A DNA stretch of 64,000 bases, from the NCBI GenBank assembly GCA_902536765.1, contig CACAYM010000001.1, positions 186,001 to 250,000 on the forward strand. Direction: 5' to 3'. This DNA is from an uncultured Pelagibacteraceae bacterium. GTDB taxonomy: Bacteria > Pseudomonadota > Alphaproteobacteria > Pelagibacterales > Pelagibacteraceae. The translations under genes were made by a program, and so were the position numbers. This document shows, piece after piece, positions 22,847-29,304 of the stretch. Within the stretch, counting starts at the first letter, position 1; each line of letters begins with the position of its first letter. The notes under the pieces were generated by a model. That model did no database searches. It was not told the DNA's origin and saw only the letters and a program-made list of their open reading frames with translations.

Positions 22847-23905
22847 TTAAAATTTCGGTTCTTGCTGTGTCATGCAATGTATTGCACCAAAACCCCAAAT
22901 TAATTTACTGCAGTCGATTGGTATTATTTTTTTATTTTTAAAAAAATTTTTAAATATCTTAATAACTTTTTTATCTTCTTTAACATTAAAAATAGGCAAT
23001 AATACTTTTTTATTAGTAATTAAGAAATTTAAGTAACTAGCTGGAACCCTTTTTTTTTTAATAAATACTGGTGAAGGCATTGGGATTTTGATTATTTGAA
23101 ATTTTTCTCTATTATTATTTTTACTTCTAGACAATATTGTGAAATTAAGTTTTAAATTTTTAAAATTTGCATCTTTTTTATTTTTTTCTACCGCAGTCAT
23201 TATTGTATTTTTGTCCACAAATCGAGCAATATCATCAATATGCCCATGAGTATCATCCCCTGATATACCCCTTTTCAGCCAAATAAAATTATTGATTCCT
23301 AAATATTTTGAGAAGATATTCTCATAATCTTTTTTTTTGAAACCGTTATTTCTTTCTTGTACCTTACTTAGTAGGCACTCTTCAGTAAGTAGTAAAGATC
23401 CTTTTCCATTTGTATCAAATGCACCACCTTCCATGACTATTGATCTAATGTTTTTACCAAAACTAATTTTTGGTTCAATTCTTTTAACTTTTATTATTTT
23501 ACTTATTTTTTTATTAATTTGATTATCTCTATTGAAATTATAATATTTAGACCATGCATTGAATTTAAAGTCTAGTATCAACTTTTTTTTAATTCTTTTA
23601 TTAATTACAAATATTGGTCCAGAGTCACGTAACCATATTCTATCTGTTTTAATTTTGTGAAAATTGATATTGCTTAATTTCGCTTTATAATTTTTTAGTA
23701 TATTTAAAACTTGGTGTTTATTTTTATCAATTAATAAATCAACTTTTTGGTTTTCTGAAATTATTTTAACAATTTTTGCAACTACATGTGGGATAAAACT
23801 AAAAAGGTCTGGCCAATCATTTTTATTATAAGGCCATGCGATCCAAATTGATTTTTGAGGTTCCCATTCTGCAGGAATCTTAAATCCAGTTAGTTTACTA
23901 GTCAT
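22847..23905 (-). CDS. aguA: Agmatine deiminase
   Basis: Hydrolyses agmatine to N-carbamoylputrescine and ammonia, within the guanidino-group-modifying fold. Seen: PAEWEPQKSIWIAWPYN, the substrate region DRIWLRDSGPIFV, GGAFDTNGKGSLL, GDDTHGHIDDIARFV, and the catalytic Cys in GAIHCMTQQEP near the C-terminus. All core residues look intact. ATG at 23905 or the adjacent 23908 both fit. The gene overlaps aguB by about 8-11 bases. It is the last gene of the four-gene polyamine operon and makes the substrate of AguB. Confidence 0.93.
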   Translation of the reverse strand: MTSKLTGFKIPAEWEPQKSIWIAWPYNKNDWPDLFSFIPHVVAKIVKIISENQKVDLLIDKNKHQVLNILKNYKAKLSNINFHKIKTDRIWLRDSGPIFVINKRIKKKLILDFKFNAWSKYYNFNRDNQINKKISKIIKVKRIEPKISFGKNIRSIVMEGGAFDTNGKGSLLLTEECLLSKVQERNNGFKKKDYENIFSKYLGINNFIWLKRGISGDDTHGHIDDIARFVDKNTIMTAVEKNKKDANFKNLKLNFTILSRSKNNNREKFQIIKIPMPSPVFIKKKRVPASYLNFLITNKKVLLPIFNVKEDKKVIKIFKNFFKNKKIIPIDCSKLIWGFGAIHCMTQQEPKF

Positions 23906-24779
23906 CATCCGGATTCTTTAGTATTCCTTTATAGAAGTCTACTCTTCGATCTCTTAAAAATGGCCAATGCTCTCTCGCAGTATCTATTTTATCATAATCA
24001 ATTTCACGAATTAAAATTCCCTCTTTTTTATTACCTAATTTGCCAATTATCTTTCCACTTGGATCAATAATCATAGAATTTCCCCAAAATTCAATTTTTT
24101 TATTTCCTTTTTTTTCATTACCGACTCTGTTAACTGCAACAACATAAGTTCCATTAGCTATAGCATGTGATTTCTGCATAGTTACCCAAGAATCTAATTG
24201 TGCTTTTCCTAATGTTTTCTTTTCTTTCGGGTGCCATCCAATTGCAGTAGGATAAAAAATTATTTGTGCACCCTTTAAAGCAGTGAGTCTAGCAGCCTCA
24301 GGAAACCACTGATCCCAACATATTAAGGGACCAATATTTCCATATTTAGTTTTAATAGATTTAAAACCAAGATCACCCGGGGTGAAATAAAATTTTTCAT
24401 AATACCCTGGATCATCAGGAATATGCATTTTTCTATATTTTGATAAAATTTTTCCTTTTTCATTTATAATGATACTTGTATTATGATAGAAACCACGTGT
24501 TTTTTTTTCAAACATAGATATCATTAAAACAACATTCAATTCTTTTGATAAATCGCAAAAAACTTTTGAGGTTTTACCTGGTATTTTTTCTGCAAATTTA
24601 AAATTTGAGTGGTTTTCTGTTTGACAGAAGTAATTTGTTAAGAAAAGCTCAGGTAGACAAATTATTTTCGCATTTCTATTAGCAGCTTTTTTAATATTTT
24701 TTATAACAGCCTTTAGATTCGAATTATAATTATTTAAAATCTTACTCTGGATGATACCAATAATTGTTTTTTTGGACAT
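23898..24779 (-). CDS. aguB: N-carbamoylputrescine amidase
   Basis: Nitrilase-superfamily amidase producing putrescine, CO2 and ammonia. The 293 aa have the Glu-Lys-Cys triad in CLPELFLTNYF, KYRKMHIPDDPG and GPLICWDQWFPEAARL. The motif AIGWHPKEK and the C-terminal AREHWPFLRDRRVDFY are characteristic of AguB rather than other nitrilases. It lies 4 bases after the deoxyhypusine-synthase-like gene and overlaps aguA. Confidence 0.93.
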   Translation of the reverse strand: MSKKTIIGIIQSKILNNYNSNLKAVIKNIKKAANRNAKIICLPELFLTNYFCQTENHSNFKFAEKIPGKTSKVFCDLSKELNVVLMISMFEKKTRGFYHNTSIIINEKGKILSKYRKMHIPDDPGYYEKFYFTPGDLGFKSIKTKYGNIGPLICWDQWFPEAARLTALKGAQIIFYPTAIGWHPKEKKTLGKAQLDSWVTMQKSHAIANGTYVVAVNRVGNEKKGNKKIEFWGNSMIIDPSGKIIGKLGNKKEGILIREIDYDKIDTAREHWPFLRDRRVDFYKGILKNPDDD

Positions 24780-24783
24780 TTAA

Positions 24784-25824
24784 TTAAAATATTTCTGAAA
24801 AATTTTTTCTTTCTCTATTTTTCCATTCTCCAGTATGATAAGCATCACTTGCAATTAAAGGTAGCACACTTGTTGCCTCTGCAAAAACCATTTGTTCTTT
24901 TGATGTATCGACTTTACCCCATGAACTTGCCTCTTTAAGCGTTGAACTACTGCACGCTCCATCTCTAGAGTCAGCAACTGTGATTTGGATTGCATATTTA
25001 TGCATATCAACTTCTTTACCTAAGAGCTCAGCGCATATTACTGTGTCTTGAATGAAATTTTTTGGAACTCCTCCTCCTACCATGAATAAACCAGATCCTT
25101 TTGATCGGATTTTAATTTCTGTTAATTCTCTAAATTCTCTGATTGAATCTATGGTAATATGCTTATTTGGGTTTCTTTCTTGATGCATCACTAGACCAAA
25201 TCCAGCACTTGAGTCAGTAAAAGCTGGACAAAAAATTGGGACATTATTGTCATATGCTACTTCAATTAAAGATTCTTTTTTCTTTGCATTTGTTTTTAGA
25301 TATTTTCCAATTTCTTTTATGAATTCTCTAGATGTATATGGCCTTGGTTCTAGTTTATCTGCAATTTCACCAATAATCTTATCACACTTCTGTAGCTCAT
25401 CTTCATCAATATATGTGTCGTAAATTCTATCTATGTAATTCTTTCTTAGCTCATCGTCATTTTGAAACTGAGAACCCTGATAATGTTTAAAACCAAGTGC
25501 TTCGAAAAAATCCATATCAATTATTGATGCTCCAGTTGCAACAATAGCATCTACCATATTATATTTAACCATATCCCTATAAATATGCATACATCCTGCT
25601 GCAGAAGTTGAGCCAGCTAAAGTTAAAAAGATTGTACAATCTTTATCTTTAAGCATTTCATTATAAATATTTGTTGCATTTGAAGTCTCTCTGGAAACAA
25701 ATGACATTTTTCCCATTGCTGATATAATTTCTCTACTGTCAAATTTGGTAATATCAATATGCTCCACAGGATTTTTTAAAAAATCTTTTTTACTATTATG
25801 ACCTAGATTTTTTTTATCAGACAT
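24784..25824 (-). CDS. Deoxyhypusine-synthase-like protein (NAD-dependent aminoalkyl transferase)
   Basis: The 346-aa protein has the deoxyhypusine synthase (DHS) fold: FLTLAGSTSAAGCMHIYRD, VDAIVATGASIIDMDFFE, FCPAFTDSSAGFG, and GGGVPKNFIQDT. It keeps the active-site lysine in ASSWGKVD, then FAEATSVLPLIASDAY. Bacteria lack eIF5A, so hypusine formation is not the role. Bacterial DHS homologues are thought to move an aminoalkyl group between free polyamines, for example giving homospermidine or spermidine. Its position between a decarboxylase and aguBA supports polyamine metabolism. The exact donor and acceptor are unknown. Confidence 0.82.
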   Translation of the reverse strand: MSDKKNLGHNSKKDFLKNPVEHIDITKFDSREIISAMGKMSFVSRETSNATNIYNEMLKDKDCTIFLTLAGSTSAAGCMHIYRDMVKYNMVDAIVATGASIIDMDFFEALGFKHYQGSQFQNDDELRKNYIDRIYDTYIDEDELQKCDKIIGEIADKLEPRPYTSREFIKEIGKYLKTNAKKKESLIEVAYDNNVPIFCPAFTDSSAGFGLVMHQERNPNKHITIDSIREFRELTEIKIRSKGSGLFMVGGGVPKNFIQDTVICAELLGKEVDMHKYAIQITVADSRDGACSSSTLKEASSWGKVDTSKEQMVFAEATSVLPLIASDAYHTGEWKNRERKNFSEIF

Positions 25825-27002
25825 TAAGCAACAAGAAATGCTTTATCTTTATCTTTGTTGTACATGCTCATTATAGGCTGATCTTGTACTTCATAAATAC
25901 TATCTGAATAAAAACCGTTAAATTTAGTTCTAAATGTTAATCCGTAAGCTCCTAGTTGACCAAGTTCTATATAATCATTTTCTTTAATGTTATTCGGTAA
26001 AATAAATGGTCCTTTCATATAATCCATACTGTCACAAGTTGGACCATAGAAATCAAATGGAGTAAGTTTTTTTGAAACCAATCTTCCTATTGGAATCATT
26101 CTTGAAGGATAAACAATATTTGGAACTCCTGCATCAAATAATGTTCCGTAAGTTCCATCATTTATGTATAGTTTTTGTTTTTTTCTTAAAATTACTTTGA
26201 CGATAGTTGATCCACTCTCAGCTACAATAGCTCTGCCTGGTTCACAAATAATCTCGGGTTTTTTTTCAAATTTTAATTTCTCTAAGGCTATTTTAATTTC
26301 TTTAAAATAGTTATCTAATGATTGTGGTATTAGATCAGGATAGATTGTTGGAAATCCACCTCCAACATTTATGTAATCTGGTGAAATTTTAGTTTTTTTA
26401 ATAATATTTCCGATCTCCGCTATTCCTTTCGAATATGATATTGGATGCATACATTGTGATCCAACATGAAAACTTAAACCAATTTTTTTAGCGTATTGTT
26501 TTGTTAATCTTAAAAGGCCTAAAGCCTCACTATGTAAAGCTCCAAATTTTTTTGATAAATCTATTTCTGCATGTTCATTTGAAACAGCAACTCTAACAAA
26601 TAATTCTAAATCCTTAGCTTGGTTAGTTGCCTCAATTATTTTAATTAACTCTTCTTTTGTATCTAATGAAAAAGTTTTTACACCATGTTTAAAATATGCC
26701 TCTTTTATACTCTCTCTAGATTTAACAGTGTGCATGAAAGAACACTTCAACTCTGGATTTATTTTTTTTATTTGTTCAATTTCTTTTAATGATGCTACAT
26801 CAAAATTTTTAATTCCGCTCTTTATAATAGTATCTATTACTAAAGGGTGAGGATTGGTCTTTACTGCGTACAAAACTGTACCTGGAAATTTATTTTGGAA
26901 AATTTTTGAAGCTTGTTGTATTGCACTTGTTCTAATGCAATATATTGGTTCTACAGGTTTTAGTTGACTTACAAGTTCGTCAACACTTTTAAATTTTTCC
27001 AT
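25824..27002 (-). CDS. PLP-dependent ornithine/lysine-type decarboxylase (alanine-racemase fold)
   Basis: Fold III decarboxylase making a diamine. The 392 aa show the PLP lysine in YAVKTNPHP, FDVASLKEIEQI, the glycine loop INVGGGFPTIYP, the CEPGRAIVAESG phosphate-binding region, and the active-site Cys of the second subunit in GPTCDSMDYM. The short form resembles bacterial ornithine or lysine/ornithine decarboxylases, not the long SpeA arginine enzyme. I chose ATG at 27002, with GAGGGG 8 bases upstream; the longer frame to 27032 has no such site. Its TAA shares one base with the next ATG. Substrate choice cannot be read reliably. Confidence 0.88.
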   Translation of the reverse strand: MEKFKSVDELVSQLKPVEPIYCIRTSAIQQASKIFQNKFPGTVLYAVKTNPHPLVIDTIIKSGIKNFDVASLKEIEQIKKINPELKCSFMHTVKSRESIKEAYFKHGVKTFSLDTKEELIKIIEATNQAKDLELFVRVAVSNEHAEIDLSKKFGALHSEALGLLRLTKQYAKKIGLSFHVGSQCMHPISYSKGIAEIGNIIKKTKISPDYINVGGGFPTIYPDLIPQSLDNYFKEIKIALEKLKFEKKPEIICEPGRAIVAESGSTIVKVILRKKQKLYINDGTYGTLFDAGVPNIVYPSRMIPIGRLVSKKLTPFDFYGPTCDSMDYMKGPFILPNNIKENDYIELGQLGAYGLTFRTKFNGFYSDSIYEVQDQPIMSMYNKDKDKAFLVA

Positions 27003-27025
27003 TTCATAGCCCCTCAAAAAAAAAT

Positions 27026-27079
27026 TTAACAAAAAAAATTTGCATAACTTGTATGCAAATTTGTAATTTCTTCACTCAT
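27026..27079 (-). CDS. Possible 17-aa leader peptide of the polyamine operon
   Basis: Within the leader of the decarboxylase operon a small frame runs ATG AGT GAA GAA ... TGT TAA, giving MSEEITNLHTSYANFFC. It is preceded by AGGGG about 12 bases upstream, rather far. Its codons 6-16 run through the terminator-like hairpin, and it stops 23 bases before the decarboxylase ATG. Translation of this frame would disturb the hairpin, which is the classic layout of attenuation by a leader peptide. It is too short to be certain and could be chance. Confidence 0.35.
   Translation of the reverse strand: MSEEITNLHTSYANFFC
27031..27062 (-). terminator. Terminator-like hairpin (attenuator) in the decarboxylase leader
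   Basis: On the minus strand a perfect 10-bp stem AAATTTGCAT / ATGCAAATTT with a 7-nt loop is followed directly by a run of U (eight T including the end of the stem). It lies 29 bases upstream of the decarboxylase ATG. Since the next gene upstream is divergent, transcripts reaching it can only come from the operon's own promoter, so it would act as an attenuator. The stem is AU-rich and may be weak. Confidence 0.55.
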
Positions 27080-27107
27080 TATGAGAAATGACCCCTAAAG
27101 TAAAGAA

Positions 27108-27164
27108 AATTTTCAATGTTATTAAGCCTGTTAAATTCCCACTTAAAATGACATATTGAAAATT
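27108..27164 (-). promoter_or_regulatory. Long leader hairpin of the polyamine operon
   Basis: AATTTTCAAT (27164-27108 direction) and ATTGAAAATT form a perfect 10-bp inverted repeat around a 37-nt interior. That interior itself contains TTAAGT / GCTTAA, closing a G-rich loop GGGAATTTAACAG. It therefore forms an extended, branched stem in the minus-strand leader, upstream of the possible leader peptide and attenuator. It could be a ligand-binding or antiterminator element; speF-type leaders are known before ornithine decarboxylase genes in alphaproteobacteria. I cannot match it to that consensus from memory. Confidence 0.4.
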
Positions 27165-27183
27165 CCGCTTTAAATCCTATATA
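27156..27183 (+). promoter_or_regulatory. Promoter of actR, likely leaderless
   Basis: TTGAAA at 27156-27161 and TATATA at 27178-27183 are separated by 16 bases. The expected transcript start, about 7 bases later, falls at or one base before the actR ATG at 27191, so the mRNA would be essentially leaderless; no Shine-Dalgarno is present. The -10 sits in the perfect palindrome CCTATATAGG (27176-27185). Confidence 0.5.
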
Positions 27184-27208
27184 GGTTTTCATGACAGACA
27201 ATGTTCAA
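27178..27208 (-). promoter_or_regulatory. Promoter of the polyamine operon, sharing its -10 with actR
   Basis: On the minus strand TTGAAC (complement of 27203-27208, inside the start of actR) is followed after 18-19 bases by CTATAT/TATATA, the same palindromic CCTATATAGG used by the divergent actR promoter. Transcription would begin near 27171, giving a leader of about 170 bases that holds the long hairpin, the possible leader peptide and the attenuator. Spacer length is slightly long, so this is a moderate call. Confidence 0.4.
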
Positions 27209-27748
27209 AAAGTAACAGATTTAGCGGATAAATCGTTATTGATAGTTGATGATGATAATACCTTTAGAGAGAGGTTATCCAGAGCTATGGAAAAAAAGGG
27301 TTTCTTAGTCTCTCAAGCTGAGGGTGTAAAATCAGGCATAGCGTCTATTAACTCTAAGAATCCAGCATTTGCAGTTGTTGATTTGAGACTTGGTGATGGC
27401 AATGGTTTAGAGGTTGTAAAAGAACTTCAAAAGATAAATTCTAAAAGCAAAATTATAATGCTTACAGGTTATGGAAATATACCAACCGCCGTTGCAGCAA
27501 TTAAACAGGGAGCAATTGATTATTTAGCAAAGCCCGCGGATGCTGACGATATTGAAAAAGCTCTTCTAGCTGATCCTAAAACTAAAGCCCAACCTCCAGA
27601 AAATCCTATGTCTGCCGATCGAGTAAAATGGGAACATATTCATAGAGTATTCGAGTTATGCAACAGAAATGTATCTGAGACTGCAAGAAGATTAAAGATG
27701 CATAGACGTACGTTGCAAAGAATTTTATATAAAAGATCGCCTAAATAA
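27191..27748 (+). CDS. actR: Response regulator of the ActR/RegA/PrrA family
   Basis: Two-domain regulator (185 aa). The receiver domain (about 15-125) has LLIVDDDNTFRERL, the phospho-acceptor Asp in AVVDLRLGDGNGLE, MLTGYGNIPTAVAAIKQGAIDYLAKPAD; then a proline linker (KAQPPENPMSADRVKWEHI) and the Fis-type helix-turn-helix ETARRLKMHRRTLQRILYKRSPK. The linker and HTH are the near-invariant ActR/RegA/PrrA signature. In relatives it controls redox, carbon and nitrogen genes with the sensor RegB/ActS, which is not in this window. It overlaps bioY by 8 bases convergently. Confidence 0.94.
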   Translation: MTDNVQKVTDLADKSLLIVDDDNTFRERLSRAMEKKGFLVSQAEGVKSGIASINSKNPAFAVVDLRLGDGNGLEVVKELQKINSKSKIIMLTGYGNIPTAVAAIKQGAIDYLAKPADADDIEKALLADPKTKAQPPENPMSADRVKWEHIHRVFELCNRNVSETARRLKMHRRTLQRILYKRSPK

Positions 27749-28292
27749 ATTTTCTAATTTTAATAAATTTTGAAGTTAAAATAGTAAGCAGTAAAATTTT
27801 AAATAACTCTGCATAAATAAATGGAAAAAATCCAAGCTTAAATATAGGTTTTTCCCATCCAATTAGAATACCTAACCAAACAATACCAAACAAATAAATA
27901 AAGAAAACTGATAATATAAGTTTTAAAAATATTAGAATTAAGTTAGTTTTAAAATTTAAATAACCTGCAAAAAAAGCTGCGAATAAAAAACCAATTAAAT
28001 ATCCCATGGTAGGTCCTACAAAGTATGCTAAACCAATTCCTTTTTCCGGAGAGTTTGAAAAAACAGGAAGTCCTGAAAGACCTTCAACTAAATAAAAAAA
28101 GACTGTTGCAACTGCAATTTTATAGCCAAATGATATTCCTAAAAAAAGAACCACAAAAGTTTGCATAGTCATTGGCACTGGATAAAAAGGTATTTTTATT
28201 TTTGCTGAGATAGTCAATAAAATTGAACCAACAACAACAATCAAAAAATTTTTTAAGATTTTTTGATTGTTAGATATACTTATATTTTCCAT
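27741..28292 (-). CDS. bioY: Biotin transporter BioY
   Basis: Substrate-binding membrane component for biotin uptake. The 183 aa with about 6 helices show the family stretch SAKIKIPFYPVPMTMQTFVVL and GLSGLPVFS, GLAYFVGPTMGYLIGF. No bioM/bioN energising genes of the ECF type are adjacent; the ABC ATPase upstream is of another class. BioY alone can transport slowly or use a shared ECF module. It fits a biotin-requiring marine heterotroph, which is inference. Confidence 0.93.
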   Translation of the reverse strand: MENISISNNQKILKNFLIVVVGSILLTISAKIKIPFYPVPMTMQTFVVLFLGISFGYKIAVATVFFYLVEGLSGLPVFSNSPEKGIGLAYFVGPTMGYLIGFLFAAFFAGYLNFKTNLILIFLKLILSVFFIYLFGIVWLGILIGWEKPIFKLGFFPFIYAELFKILLLTILTSKFIKIRKFI

Positions 28293-28324
28293 TTTGGTAC
28301 TTTACAGTTAATCAATCACTATTA

Positions 28325-29254
28325 CTAGTTTTTAATTAAGGATGTATAAACATCTTCAATATTTGCATCATCTGTCGTAATATCTAATATATTTATATTT
28401 TTGTCTGAAAAATAAGAAATTATTTCATCAATTTTTAAAGAATTTTTTTCATAAGATAAAGTTATTCTATTATCTTCTTGCGATAAAATTTTTAGCGATT
28501 TAAGAGGTATGTTGGCTATTTTTGTCTTTTCATTTATTATAAAAGTGACGTTTTTGGTTTGTATCTTATTAATTAAATTTTTTGTTGTATCTAAAGCAAC
28601 TAAATCACCTTTACTTAAAATTCCTATTCGATCGCACATTTCTTCAGCTTCTATTAGATAATGAGTTGTTAAAATAATTGTGACACCAATTTTATTTAAA
28701 AGTTTAACATTTTCCCAAAGATTCCTTCTCAACTCAACATCCACACCAGCAGTTGGTTCATCTAATATCAAAATCGGTGGTTTGTGAACAAGGGCTTTTG
28801 CTATTAATAGTCTTCTTTTCATTCCCCCAGAGAGACTTCTGGCGTAGCTATCTGCATTATTTTCAAGAGAAACCAATTTTAAAATTTCATCAGTTATACG
28901 ATCTTTTTTTTTGATGCCATACATTCCTGCATGTAACTCTAAAAGTCTTCTTGGATTAAAAAAAGGATCTAGATTTACCTCCTGAGGCACTATACCTAAT
29001 GAAGCTCTTACCTGTCTTGGGTCCTTATCTAAGTCATAACCCCACACATTTACGTTACCTTTTGACTTAATTACTGTTCCACCCAATATATTTATGAAAG
29101 TTGATTTACCAGCTCCATTAGGGCCTAATAATCCAAAAATTTCACCTTGTTTCACGTCTAAGTTTAAATTGTTTAATGCATTAACCGGTTCAGAATTGTT
29201 TTTGGAGTAAATTTTACTTAAATTTTTGACGGTCAATACATCTTTTTTTTTCAT
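28325..29254 (-). CDS. ABC-2 type transporter ATP-binding protein (YadG/NatA-like)
   Basis: The 309-aa ATPase has Walker A GLLGPNGAGKSTFINILGG, the signature YARSLSGGMKRRLLIAKAL, Walker B PILILDEPTAGVDVEL and the switch His in ILTTHYLIEAEEM. A C-terminal accessory domain follows (about 225-309), as in ABC-2 exporters. No permease gene is adjacent, so its membrane partner must be elsewhere. Candidate cargoes (polysaccharide, lipid or drug) cannot be decided. It shares direction with bioY (32-base gap) and is divergent from polA. Confidence 0.88.
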   Translation of the reverse strand: MKKKDVLTVKNLSKIYSKNNSEPVNALNNLNLDVKQGEIFGLLGPNGAGKSTFINILGGTVIKSKGNVNVWGYDLDKDPRQVRASLGIVPQEVNLDPFFNPRRLLELHAGMYGIKKKDRITDEILKLVSLENNADSYARSLSGGMKRRLLIAKALVHKPPILILDEPTAGVDVELRRNLWENVKLLNKIGVTIILTTHYLIEAEEMCDRIGILSKGDLVALDTTKNLINKIQTKNVTFIINEKTKIANIPLKSLKILSQEDNRITLSYEKNSLKIDEIISYFSDKNINILDITTDDANIEDVYTSLIKN

Positions 29255-29304
29255 AATGATTTATTCATTTATAACATTCGTATAAATTAAGTTAACATTA
29301 ATAA

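Noticed and set aside
27003..27032. Upstream start for the decarboxylase at 27032
   Set aside because: It would add ten residues read through the ribosome-binding site GAGGGG; the ATG at 27002 has correct spacing to that site.
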